Below are positions 1-7,085 of a stretch of DNA of 10,657 nt, one piece after another. The translations under genes and the position numbers were made by a program. The stretch is from an uncultured Atopobium sp. GTDB lineage: Bacteria; Actinomycetota; Coriobacteriia; Coriobacteriales; Atopobiaceae. Location: NCBI GenBank assembly GCA_946647055.1, contig CAMPCT010000058.1, positions 1 through 10,657 of the forward strand, written 5' to 3'. The notes beneath the pieces were generated by a model. The model saw only the letters and a program-made list of their open reading frames with translations. It was not told the DNA's origin and did no database searches. The first letter of the stretch is position 1; each line of letters opens with the position of its first letter.

Positions 1-3
1 GGG

Positions 4-312
4 CTAGCGCTCTATCGTCAGGACGTCGGAGAGTCCCGTCATCTCGAGGATCTCCATGACGTCATCGCTCGGATGGAGGAGACGCAGCGCACCGCCCTTG
101 GTGTCCACGAGCTTCTGCGCCCCGACAAGCACGCGCAGACCGGCGGAGGAGATGTACTCGAGCCCCGTCAGGTCGATGTCATAGCTGCTCACCGTATCCG
201 TCGCGTCGACCTGCTGGATGGCCGCCTCGAGTTCGGGACTGGTGGCGACCGTGAGCTTGCCCGAGACCGCGATGACCGCCTTGTCGCCGTTGATGCTCGT
301 CTCAATCTGCAT
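4..312 (-). CDS. STAS-domain anti-sigma factor antagonist
   Basis: This encodes a 102-residue single-domain STAS protein of the SpoIIAA/RsbV type. In that family an unphosphorylated antagonist binds an anti-sigma kinase and frees a sigma factor, and phosphorylation of a conserved serine switches this off. The visible evidence is full family length, the N-terminal beta strands (VIAVSGKLTVATSPEL, residues 13-28), and the signature DLTGLEYISSAGLRVLV (47-63), in which Ser55/Ser56 mark the usual phosphorylation site. Upstream in-frame ATGs exist far into the PHP gene, but the start at 312 is chosen because AGGAG lies 7 bases before it (320-324 on the plus strand) and the STAS fold begins there. 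The partner anti-sigma kinase is not in the window; it may lie to the left. The gene is divergent from the PHP gene. The family is certain; the regulon it controls cannot be read from here. Confidence 0.93.
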   Translation of the reverse strand: MQIETSINGDKAVIAVSGKLTVATSPELEAAIQQVDATDTVSSYDIDLTGLEYISSAGLRVLVGAQKLVDTKGGALRLLHPSDDVMEILEMTGLSDVLTIER

Positions 313-501
313 GGCTGGACTCCTCGTGTGACGTGCGCCGTGCGCGATATCCCTCTTGGGTACCAGCTTAGCAAAGTGGGGAACGCGGAACCCATTAAAA
401 CTGGCAGAACAATGGCGAGCTGACGATGTCATCGTCTTTGGGGGTCGCTTTGGTCTATCGTTATGCAGGCGGACGGCTTTGCCACGCGAAGGGAGGATTC
501 C
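313..501. other. Divergent intergenic region, STAS / PHP genes
   Basis: This 189-base gap separates two divergent genes and must hold promoters for both. The middle part is less GC-rich than the surroundings (for example CATTAAAACTGG near 391-402 and TATCGTTATG near 456-465). I could not find a -35/-10 pair with correct spacing for either direction, so no promoter is called. No small ORF with a credible ribosome binding site or family resemblance is seen. Confidence 0.5.
491..497 (+). promoter_or_regulatory. Ribosome binding site deciding the PHP gene start
   Basis: GGGAGGA ends 4 bases before the ATG at 502. It favours this start over the in-frame ATG at 463, which has no comparable purine tract. 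Confidence 0.7.
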
Positions 502-1377
502 ATGGGCGTCGAAGGACTTGCGCGAATCGACCTGCACATGCACTCCAAGGTGTCTGATGGGACGGACGCCCCGGAGGAGCTGCTCTCGCGCGTGCGAGAC
601 GCCGGAATCGAGCTCTTTGCCCTGACCGACCACGACGCCATCCAGGGGGGCCGGCGAGTCATTGCGGCGCGGGGGGACGGCGACCCGCACTTCATCACGG
701 GGGTGGAGTTCTCCTGCAAGGACGAGGGCGGGAAGTACCACATCCTTGGGTACGGCTACGACGTGGACGCCAGTCCCATCAACGAGGTCGTTGACTTCAC
801 GCATGACCTGCGCATGAGGAAGGTCAAGGCCCGGCTCGAGTTCCTGACGCAGGAGTTTGGGTTCGAGTTTCCCCCCGAGGAGGTTGCGGCCCTCCTTGCC
901 AATGACAACCCCGGCAAACCCCACATCGGCAACCTCATGGTCAAGCTCGGGTTTGCGGAGTCCAAGGAAGTCGCGATCAAGGACTACATCAACAAGCTCC
1001 GGATCCGTTCGTCCCACATCCGTCCCGAGGTCGCGATCAAGGGAATCCTGGGGAGCGGAGGCATTCCGATCCTGGCACATCCCATCTATGGCGACGGAGA
1101 CGACCTGATCATGGGCAAGGAGATGGAGGAGCGCCTGCTGCGCCTCATGGACCTGGGGATCAGGGGCGTGGAGGCCTACTACTCCGGCTTCACGAAGAAG
1201 ATGCAGGACGAGCTCCTGGGCTATGCCGACAAGTACGACCTCCTCGTGACCGCAGGCAGCGACTACCACGGCAAGAACAAGCTGATCATGCTGGGTGACA
1301 CGAACCTCGAGGACGTCTCGGTGGCGCATCCGGGGCTCCATCGGTTCCTCGAGACCGTTGCCGACCGCATCCACTGA
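502..1377 (+). CDS. PHP-domain metal-dependent phosphoesterase
   Basis: This is a 291-residue cytoplasmic hydrolase of the PHP (polymerase and histidinol phosphatase) superfamily, in the stand-alone YciV/nucleoside 3',5'-bisphosphate phosphatase-like branch, which removes phosphate from small nucleotides or acts as a short-RNA 5' exonuclease. The metal-site motifs are all present: DLHMHS at 10-15, TDHD at 42-45, Glu69 in GVEFSC, His80, His141, LAHP with His193, Glu224, and GSDYHG with Asp254/His256. Length is normal for the family. An in-frame ATG lies 13 codons upstream at 463, but the start at 502 has GGGAGGA at 491-497 and sits at the first beta strand of the domain. The next gene begins 32 bases downstream on the same strand. 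The enzyme class is secure; the exact substrate (pAp, nucleoside bisphosphates or RNA) is not. Confidence 0.93.
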   Translation: MGVEGLARIDLHMHSKVSDGTDAPEELLSRVRDAGIELFALTDHDAIQGGRRVIAARGDGDPHFITGVEFSCKDEGGKYHILGYGYDVDASPINEVVDFTHDLRMRKVKARLEFLTQEFGFEFPPEEVAALLANDNPGKPHIGNLMVKLGFAESKEVAIKDYINKLRIRSSHIRPEVAIKGILGSGGIPILAHPIYGDGDDLIMGKEMEERLLRLMDLGIRGVEAYYSGFTKKMQDELLGYADKYDLLVTAGSDYHGKNKLIMLGDTNLEDVSVAHPGLHRFLETVADRIH

Positions 1378-1409
1378 GTGGCCAGCGCCTGTTGGGAGGG
1401 GTTGTCACC

Positions 1410-1664
1410 ATGGCTTGGATGCTCCCAAAGATCAACTTCAATCCCGCGTCGTTCCTGCGGCGCTCGCTCAAGGACACGGTTCCCTTTGACCCAGAGACCC
1501 AGATTCCCGTCATACACGCCTCCATCTGCACGGGGGAGCGCGTGGCCGGGTTCAAGAACAAGGCAGACGGGCACTTCACGGAGGTCATGCTTCTCACATC
1601 CGACGAGGACGAGCGGCTGTTCATGGAGACCTACCAGATCGAGACGATAAAGACGGAGTACTGA
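1410..1664 (+). CDS. Conserved small protein of unknown function (84 aa)
   Basis: This is an 84-residue soluble protein with no signal peptide or membrane segment. The core VIHASICTGERVAGFKNK (about 35-52), followed by an acidic LTSDEDERLFMETY stretch (63-76), resembles a short family that I recall from many Firmicutes and Actinobacteria, described only as hypothetical and sometimes mislabelled aspartate dehydrogenase. That match is from memory and its function is not known. The start is the ATG at 1410, with GGGAGGGG at 1394-1401 and an 8-base gap; a TTG at 1392 is in frame but lacks a site. The gene sits between the PHP gene (32 bases) and P1 (10 bases) and is probably co-transcribed with them. 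It has a single Cys and no Ser/Thr/Cys-rich tail or protease site, so it is a poor candidate for a RiPP precursor despite its size and its location. Confidence 0.82.
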   Translation: MAWMLPKINFNPASFLRRSLKDTVPFDPETQIPVIHASICTGERVAGFKNKADGHFTEVMLLTSDEDERLFMETYQIETIKTEY

Positions 1665-1674
1665 GGGGGCGAAC

Positions 1675-2745
1675 ATGCGCAAGCCCACACCCTTGGAGGC
1701 GTTTGACGCCTTGTATGGCCTGGCGGCAGGGGACGGCCGCGGCGAGGCGCTGTTTGGCGAGAGCTACCCGCTCGCCCGACGTGCCTACGAGCGCACGCTC
1801 ATAGGCAGCGCCTGTCCCGATGCCTACCTGGAGTTTCCGCTGCTGGGAGAGCCCGGCTTCGACATACTGTCCGTGCATGGCTACGTGGAGCCCGGGGCAC
1901 GCTTCGCCCCCGGGGCCGGGTTTGGGCGGCAGGACATGTTCGACTGGTTCGAGGGCGTGTGCACGCCCGACGGGAACGTGAGCTGCGGCATAGAGCTGGA
2001 CACCTCGGCTGGCGAGACGGAGCGCGCGGGCGTGTACCTGCAGCAGCGGAAGAGGACCGAGCTGGTCGCGCCATTCCTGGCCAGCATCGGGGAGTCGGCG
2101 CGGACGCAGGGCTACCTCGACGTGCTCGGACGCATGCCCTCGGGGTGGCCTCCCTCGTACGTGGGGCTCTTCCCCGGACGTCCCGGGACGCCGCTGCGCA
2201 TAGGCGGCTACATGGGTGCGAGCGAACTGGCTCATTGCGCAGACGACCCCGCGCATCTTGGGTCATGCTTCCGCCAGATAGGGTTTGAGTCCTACGACCA
2301 GGAAATGCTCGAGCGCTGCTCCGCATTCATGCGAATGGCTCCGGCGGTCGACTTCCAGTTTGACATCATGGCCGATGGCTCCCTTGGTGACACCTTTGGC
2401 CTCTCCCTCTCGTTCAACAGCACCAAGCCGCGCGAGGCGCGGGAGTGCATGGAGTCCGGCTATGGTGCCAAGCTCATGGGCCTGCTCCAGGAATGGGGCC
2501 TTGCCGACGATCGCTGGCGCCTCATTGCCGGTGCCGCCTTCGCACGCCATGTGGGCATCGAGCGCGAGGACGGCAGCGAGGGCAGGCTTGCGCTCTGCGT
2601 CCTGTTCAACTACGCAAAGGTGAAGTTCTCGGGGTGCGAGCCACGACCGGCCAAGTTCTATCTCATGCTCAAGGCCCCCGAGATGCCCTCGCAGGACGGT
2701 GCCGCGGGACAGGCGCCCCAGCCAGAGGCGACCGTGCGGCCATGA
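1675..2745 (+). CDS. Family P copy 1 (P1), unrecognised protein beside LanM-like domain
   Basis: This 356-residue protein belongs to no family I recognise. It is clearly homologous to the proteins at 7147-8148 and 8279-9268, sharing in the same order LFG (26-28), FPLLG (54-58), GRPGTPLR (168-175), FQFDIMADG (227-235), GLADDRWR (275-282) and AKFYL (326-330). It has no signal peptide or transmembrane segment, so it should be cytoplasmic. P1 alone carries a C-terminal tail of about 24 residues rich in Pro, Ala and Gln (EMPSQDG...QPEATVRP, 335-356), which looks disordered. The start ATG has GAGGGGG at 1663-1669. Its stop overlaps the start of the LanM-like gene by ATGA, so the two are likely translated together and may act together. 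A role as substrate-binding partner, chaperone or an unknown modifying enzyme is inference; coding status is certain. Confidence 0.9.
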   Translation: MRKPTPLEAFDALYGLAAGDGRGEALFGESYPLARRAYERTLIGSACPDAYLEFPLLGEPGFDILSVHGYVEPGARFAPGAGFGRQDMFDWFEGVCTPDGNVSCGIELDTSAGETERAGVYLQQRKRTELVAPFLASIGESARTQGYLDVLGRMPSGWPPSYVGLFPGRPGTPLRIGGYMGASELAHCADDPAHLGSCFRQIGFESYDQEMLERCSAFMRMAPAVDFQFDIMADGSLGDTFGLSLSFNSTKPREARECMESGYGAKLMGLLQEWGLADDRWRLIAGAAFARHVGIEREDGSEGRLALCVLFNYAKVKFSGCEPRPAKFYLMLKAPEMPSQDGAAGQAPQPEATVRP

Positions 2746-3202
2746 GGCAAACGGGAATGACATGGGCGATGGCGCTGGCCGAGACGAGGTGCTACGACTT
2801 CCTCGAGCCCGTCGCCGCGCGAGCGGTCGACAGGGCGCTCGAGCTCTGCCTCGACGCCGCGACGCTGGTGGGTGACGACGCACGCAAGGACATGCTGGCC
2901 CTCTGCCTGTCGAGGCTTGGCGTCGTCTACGAGCGGCCGCTCATGTCACGTGCTGTCGGGCGGGTTGGCTTTGCCGATAGCCTCGCCCTCAACGGTGGGG
3001 ACGACGGACGCGCGAAGGTGATGCGTCGCATCGCAGGGGAGGTCCGGGACGAGGTGATGGCCGATGCCGGCGCCTCGCTGCGCGATCGCTTGCCCTTGGC
3101 ACTGGACTACGAGAATGCGGTGGCGGACAACTTCTCCCAGGCCATGGCCGAGTTCCTGGGGCGTCTCCTGTCCAGGCGAGGCGAGGTCTCCAAAGAGCTG
3201 TT

Positions 3203-3209
3203 GGGGGGG
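3203..3209 (+). other. G7 homopolymer at first frame break of the LanM-like gene
   Basis: Seven consecutive G follow CTGTT. With six G the reading continues ELLGGRPITRIVGLS into the conserved DPHCHGR motif, so one extra G explains the break. Candidates are a homopolymer sequencing error, slipped-strand phase variation, or a fixed mutation. Confidence 0.7.
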
Positions 3210-3618
3210 ACGTCCCATCACGCGCATCGTGGGGCTGTCCACGAGCGGTGCCGACCCCCACTGCCACGGTCGCATGGTCATGCGCGTCGACACGGACGCG
3301 GGGACCTTCTTCTACAAGCCCCATGACTGCCGCCTCGACGCCCTCTTCCTCGAGCTTGTTGGTACGTGGCTCTCTGGTTGCGCACGCGCGGCACGGCTCG
3401 TCGAGGGGAACGGGTATGCGTTTGTCGAATGCCTCGTGCCCGAGGAGCTTGCCAACGAGGGAGAGCTCCGCGCGTATTGGCACAACCTTGGGCGCCTGAC
3501 CGCCCTCTTCCATGGTCTTGGCAGCCGCGACATGACGCGGGACAACCTCATGTGCTGCGGCACCTGCCCGGCGGTTCTCGACCTCGAGACCCTGCTCACT
3601 GGCGCGATGGACTTCGAC

Positions 3619-3623
3619 GGGGG
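3619..3623 (+). other. G5 run at second frame break of the LanM-like gene
   Basis: The middle frame ends DFDGGC-stop at 3630, while homology resumes in the original frame with GNGATEG...DSAVCTAVLPMR. One missing base at or near this G run (six G would read DFDGGML) restores continuity. The exact break point is inferred. Confidence 0.55.
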
Positions 3624-4282
3624 ATGCTGAGGGGAAATGGTGCCACGGAAGGCATTTCCGCAGGGAGGCTCGCCGACTCCGCCGTCTGCACCGCGGTCCT
3701 CCCGATGCGCATAGGCGGCATGGTCGTCTCGCCCCTCGTCGCGGACAATCCGTCCGGCACCTGCCTGCCCCGAGTGGCAGGTGAACCTCGTACGGTGAGG
3801 GGTTGCGAGCGGGACTTCTCCGAAGGCTTCGAGAGGGGGTATCGCCACCTCATGCGCCATCGTGGGGAGGTGCTCGAGGCGATCGGGCGCTACGGCGAGG
3901 CGACCTGTCGGCAGATCCTGGTCAACACGCGGGCCTATTACAAGGCGCGTGCCTTGCTGTTCAGCCCCGGTGCGATGGCGGACCCATCCAAGCGCGACGA
4001 GGTGCTGGACGGGCTCGGCAACTCATACGGGATCTTTTCCGCGGAGCTGCGGGAGGGGGTGACCAAGCCGGATGCGGCTGCCCTGGCGGAGGGAGACATC
4101 CCGTACTACTGCTCGTGTGCGGGCTCGCGTGCGCTCTATGCGGGGGAGGGGTACAGCCTGGGTGACCTTCTGGCGAAGTCGGCCATCGAGGTGGCGACGG
4201 ACCGCCTCTCCCGCCTCTCAGAGGAGGAGCTGCGCTTCGAGCTGGACCTCATTCGCAGGCTCGTGATGGCGGACGAAACGAC

Positions 4283-4288
4283 AGGAGG
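4283..4288 (+). promoter_or_regulatory. Ribosome binding site for the flavoprotein gene
   Basis: AGGAGG inside the last codons of the LanM-like gene lies 6 bases before the ATG at 4295. It allows independent initiation even if upstream translation stops at the frame breaks. Confidence 0.75.
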
Positions 4289-4294
4289 CAGGCC

Positions 4295-5080
4295 ATGATT
4301 CGCGTGCTCTCGTTTGTGGGCTCTTGTGCGGGGGAGGCCTCGCACACCAAGGAGCTCTCCGACCGTCTCGCCGCGACCCTCTCGGCCAAGGTGGCCGTGC
4401 GCGGCGAGGACCTGTCCTACGAGTGCGTCACCGCCGACCAGCTTCGCGTGTCGTTCTGTCGCTCATGCAACTCGTGCTTTGTCACGGGTTCCTGTCCCCT
4501 GGACGCCACCGACGATGTCGGCGACCTCAAGAGGAGGTTGCTCGAGGCGGACGTCATCCTGTTTGGGACCCCCGTGTACCTTGCCGGGATGTCTGGCGTG
4601 ACCAAGTGCGTGCTCGACCGCATCGCGTTCTGGACGCACCGTCTGGAGCTTGCCGGGAAGGTGGGCATGGCGCTCGTCACCACGTCCAACAACCACGGTC
4701 CCCAGGTGGAGCGGCGCCTGAGCGAGCTCCTTCGATACACGGGCATTGCCATGCCCGAGGGACTCTGCCTCCAGCTGCACGCGAGGCCGTGCCTCGACAA
4801 GCCCGAGGAGGCCGAGCCGGCACTCGATGCCGCGGCGGAGAGGCTGCTTGCCGCTTGGGACGATCCCACGACCTGCCTGGTGGAGCGTCAGGAGCTGCTG
4901 TGGAAGGGCCTTGCGCTGCAGTCGCGTCGCAAGATGATGCGGCATTACCTCTTTGGCGAGAAGGTGCGCGAGGAGGTTCGCGTGCTTGACGAGCGAGGCG
5001 TCACGACTCATGACTCGCTCGCCAGTTACGTGCGCTCCCTGCGGTCCACCGGTCAAGGGGAGGCTGTCAGAACGTCTTGA
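4295..5080 (+). CDS. Iron-sulfur flavoprotein / NADPH-dependent FMN reductase family
   Basis: This is a 261-residue flavodoxin-fold oxidoreductase. The N-terminal strand RVLSFVGSC (3-11) and the loop after it form the FMN phosphate site, and FGTPVYLAGMSGVTKCVLDR (about 91-110) is the typical second flavin-contact segment of the FMN_red family. A compact C55-X2-C58-X2-C61-X5-C67 motif fits the CX2CX2CX4-7C cluster motif of archaeal-type iron-sulfur flavoproteins (Isf), so a [4Fe-4S] cluster is likely. The C-terminal 90 residues form a helical extension beyond the core fold. The ATGA overlap with the LanM-like gene puts it in the same transcript, suggesting it reduces a product of that enzyme (for example dehydroamino acids) or supplies electrons to the radical SAM enzymes; both are inference. 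A simple detoxifying quinone or metal reductase remains possible. The 3' end overlaps the convergent GNAT gene by 14 bases. Confidence 0.9.
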   Translation: MIRVLSFVGSCAGEASHTKELSDRLAATLSAKVAVRGEDLSYECVTADQLRVSFCRSCNSCFVTGSCPLDATDDVGDLKRRLLEADVILFGTPVYLAGMSGVTKCVLDRIAFWTHRLELAGKVGMALVTTSNNHGPQVERRLSELLRYTGIAMPEGLCLQLHARPCLDKPEEAEPALDAAAERLLAAWDDPTTCLVERQELLWKGLALQSRRKMMRHYLFGEKVREEVRVLDERGVTTHDSLASYVRSLRSTGQGEAVRTS

Positions 5081-5510
5081 AAAGGGCCACGTCCTTTGGC
5101 AGCTCCCTGAATCCGTGGGATTTGTAGAACCCATACGCGGGAACGTCCCTGTCCGTCGTCAGGTAGATCGTGTGCACGTCGAGTCCCTTGAGGTACCCCT
5201 CGATGAGGGAGAGGAACTCCGAGCCATGGCCCCTGCCCTGCAGGTCACCCCGTATGCAGATCTCGTCGATGAGGTACTCCGTGCCCTCGTACCAGTGTCT
5301 GATGCTTCCCAACGAGACGCCGATGAGCTCGTCCTGCTCGACCAGCCCCAGGACAAGCGACGACCTTGCGCCCATCAGGTCCAGGAGGTACTGGTCGAGC
5401 TGTTTGTCGTCGCTCCAGTCATCGTTCCAAGGGGGCTGCGTGAACACGCCCCTGAAGAGGGCCTTTATGGTCCCGAGGTCCGAGATGCCAAGTTCGGTCA
5501 GTGTCGCCAT
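5067..5510 (-). CDS. GNAT-family N-acetyltransferase
   Basis: This is a 147-residue acetyl-CoA-dependent acyltransferase of the GNAT fold. The acetyl-CoA pyrophosphate loop Q91-GRGHG-96, preceded by strand YLIDEICIRGDL (79-90), is the diagnostic motif A, and the C-terminal AYGFYKSHGF (125-134) is the usual motif B. The N-terminal VFTQPPWND segment resembles that of many small-molecule acetyltransferases. I chose the ATG at 5510 over one nine codons upstream because AAGGAA lies just before it (5515-5520) and the upstream gene stops one base away at 5512. It is therefore the second gene of a two-gene minus-strand unit with rSAM1. The acceptor cannot be told from sequence; acetylation of a peptide product, self-protection, or an unrelated metabolite are all possible. 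Confidence 0.92.
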   Translation of the reverse strand: MATLTELGISDLGTIKALFRGVFTQPPWNDDWSDDKQLDQYLLDLMGARSSLVLGLVEQDELIGVSLGSIRHWYEGTEYLIDEICIRGDLQGRGHGSEFLSLIEGYLKGLDVHTIYLTTDRDVPAYGFYKSHGFRELPKDVALFKTF

Positions 5511-5511
5511 G

Positions 5512-6861
5512 TCATTCCTTGTGCTTGCCCTCGCCAATGCGCGCGTGAAGTGCCATCACATAGGATTCGGGGTCATTCTTGAACTTCACGCAGGGATTGT
5601 CTCCGTTCATGCGCCTGAACGGGCAGCCACCCGCACAGAGGGGCAGCCACACGCACTCATGGCACTCCTTGTCACCGTTTGGGATGGCAGTGTTCAGGAA
5701 CTTGGTCAGGTTGTCGAGGTTCGTGGCGCTCTCGAGAGGCGATGCGGGATTCCAGTCATGGGCGTTGCCAAAGCTGATGGCCTGCTTGTCGACTGCCTCC
5801 CAGCACTTGCAAAGGTTGCCACGGTCGTCGATGCACACGCTCCACAGGCTGTTGGCGCCACAGTAGTGGCCACGCCCGGTCATGAAGCGCTCCGCCTCCT
5901 GACGGATGCCGATGTCGCTTGCGTTGCTCCCGCAGAGCAGTCCCACCTGGCTGCCGCGCTCGTCTGCCGTCTGGTTCCCAAAGACTGGCGCGGGGTAGTA
6001 TCCCAGGTCGTTCCCGGACTCCTCTGCGAGCTGCGCGACAAACTCTTGGAGCGCGTCGACCTCTGCCCGGTTGCCCTCGTGGATGTTGTGGCGGACATGA
6101 ACCGCAAAGGGGATCTTCGCGTTACGCAGGTTGCTCACGATGCGATCGAACGTTGGCTGTCCGCCACGTAGGTGGCGGGTTGCGTCATGGGTGTCGGCGA
6201 GGCCGTCGATGGTCACCTGGCAGAAGGTGACCTTGGCTGCCGCCAGCATGTCGACGATGTCCTGGGTGAGCAGGTAGCCATTGGTGATGATGCCGGCGGA
6301 GTACGTGCCGCCGCGATCCTCGGCAAGGGCGATGAGCCGTTTGGAGAGCGACTCGATCACATCGGGGGCCAAGAGGGGCTCGCCACCAAACCAGGTGACG
6401 GTCAGCTTGTTTGCCCTGCTCGCGTCGAGCATGCGCTCCGCAAGGGCAACGACGTCGTCCTGCACCTCGGGCGTCATCTTGCCCTTGCCGTGGTTCTCGA
6501 AGCAGTAGGGGCAGTCAAAGTTGCAGCCCAGGGTGGGGCAGATGGTCAGTCCCACCGCATGAGGTGCGGCGCATGCTGCGCGACCCATCGTCTCGAGGGC
6601 GGCGCGCTCGTCGAAGTTGCAGATGATGCCGCGCTTGGCGAAGCGCTCGATGATGGGGTGGTTCTCGTCGAGCTCCCCGAGCACCGAGAGCAGGTAGGTC
6701 TCGATGGGCGTGTACTCGGCGCACGTCCCCTTGTAGAGGTTGGCGATGGCCACCATCTTCGTTCCCGGGACGGGTGCGCTCAGGTTGTAGCGAGAGACGT
6801 GCCAGCCGGCCTCGGCGGCGGTGCGAGAGGCCTTCTCCTGCTCGCTCGTAACCTCTGTCAT
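5512..6861 (-). CDS. Radical SAM/SPASM maturase (rSAM1)
   Basis: This 449-residue enzyme has a radical SAM core with C113-X3-C117-X2-C120 (TLGCNFDCPYCFE) for the SAM-binding [4Fe-4S] cluster, GGEP at 159-162 and TIDG at 217-220. A full SPASM domain follows: C334, G348-X4-C353, C400-X2-C403-X5-C409-X3-C413 and C424, enough for two auxiliary clusters. The first 100 residues are a separate N-terminal region that may hold substrate contacts. Such enzymes modify ribosomal peptides or proteins (thioether or C-C crosslinks, epimerisation) or mature sulfatases; the neighbourhood favours peptide modification, as no sulfatase is nearby. An in-frame start 26 codons upstream exists, but the ATG at 6861 is preferred because GAAAGGCGA precedes it and homology-like sequence begins after it. 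GNAT follows by one base. P2 is divergent upstream. Confidence 0.93.
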   Translation of the reverse strand: MTEVTSEQEKASRTAAEAGWHVSRYNLSAPVPGTKMVAIANLYKGTCAEYTPIETYLLSVLGELDENHPIIERFAKRGIICNFDERAALETMGRAACAAPHAVGLTICPTLGCNFDCPYCFENHGKGKMTPEVQDDVVALAERMLDASRANKLTVTWFGGEPLLAPDVIESLSKRLIALAEDRGGTYSAGIITNGYLLTQDIVDMLAAAKVTFCQVTIDGLADTHDATRHLRGGQPTFDRIVSNLRNAKIPFAVHVRHNIHEGNRAEVDALQEFVAQLAEESGNDLGYYPAPVFGNQTADERGSQVGLLCGSNASDIGIRQEAERFMTGRGHYCGANSLWSVCIDDRGNLCKCWEAVDKQAISFGNAHDWNPASPLESATNLDNLTKFLNTAIPNGDKECHECVWLPLCAGGCPFRRMNGDNPCVKFKNDPESYVMALHARIGEGKHKE

Positions 6862-6950
6862 GTCATGTCGCCTTTCGACGGGAGCCGTCTTCCATATGGG
6901 CCGGTTGGGGAAACCTGAGGTCAAGGCTCGTGAACCCATCCTTTTGTCTG

Positions 6951-6956
6951 ATTATA
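6951..6956 (-). promoter_or_regulatory. Candidate -10 element for the rSAM1-GNAT unit
   Basis: ATTATA on the plus strand reads TATAAT on the minus strand, a perfect sigma-70-type -10, about 90 bases upstream of the rSAM1 start. No good -35 (TTGACA) is seen 16-18 bases upstream, so it may depend on an activator or be a chance match. Confidence 0.45.
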
Positions 6957-7051
6957 CGAGTTGTGCCGTGGCCCATCTCGAGCTGGGGCAACCTGATGCG
7001 GGCTCGGAGTAGGCCGCTTTGATGAGACGGGCGACCACATCCCCACGTACA

Positions 7052-7066
7052 ATGGAGCAGCTCCAT
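7052..7066. promoter_or_regulatory. Perfect dyad ATGGAGC-A-GCTCCAT upstream of P2
   Basis: Seven-base perfect inverted arms flank one central A. The spacing suits a dimeric repressor or activator site better than an RNA hairpin, since the loop is only one base. It overlaps a TACAAT (7048-7053) that could serve as a weak -10 for P2, so binding here could block transcription. Function is inferred. Confidence 0.35.
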
Positions 7067-7085
7067 CCACAACGAGGGGCTGTGG

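Larger units (their letters stand above)
2742..4298 (+). pseudogene. Stand-alone LanM-type dehydratase domain (DUF4135), frame broken twice
   Basis: Read as one gene of about 518 codons, this matches the N-terminal dehydratase domain of class II lanthipeptide synthetases (LanM), which phosphorylates Ser/Thr of a precursor and then eliminates phosphate. In corrected numbering: ADPHCHGR (D171, H173), FFYKP (K192), RDMTRDNL (D263, N268), VLDLETL (D280, E282), and CRQILVNT (R390, T396). These correspond to CylM D252/H254, K274, D347/N352, D364/E366 and R506/T512 with near-identical spacing. The equivalent of CylM H349 is Thr265. There is no LanC cyclase domain. The frame shifts +1 at the G7 run (3203-3209), giving a reading frame ending at 3630, and back -1 near the G5 run (3619-3623). 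Outer segments share one frame, which has a single stop at 3324-3326. The start at 2742 is inferred from ATGA overlap with P1; ATGs at 2757 and 2769 are alternatives. Sequencing error or true pseudogene cannot be separated here. Confidence 0.85.

Noticed and set aside
313..1374. Long minus-strand open frame continuous with the STAS gene
   Set aside because: The frame is open through the PHP gene because of high GC, but the PHP motifs on the plus strand are unmistakable and the STAS start at 312 has its own AGGAG.
1410..1664. Small protein as RiPP precursor
   Set aside because: It has one Cys, no leader/core boundary such as GG, an acidic body, and resemblance to a widespread conserved small protein.
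1675..2745. Family P as a peptide prenyltransferase (ABBA fold)
   Set aside because: The QFD-x3-DG segment loosely recalls a motif in cyanobactin prenyltransferases and the lengths are similar, but the other motifs do not fit and the likeness is too weak to name without a structure search.
5170..6171. 333-codon plus-strand open frame over the GNAT and rSAM1 genes
   Set aside because: It is a GC-driven shadow; both minus-strand genes show clear family motifs and ribosome binding sites.
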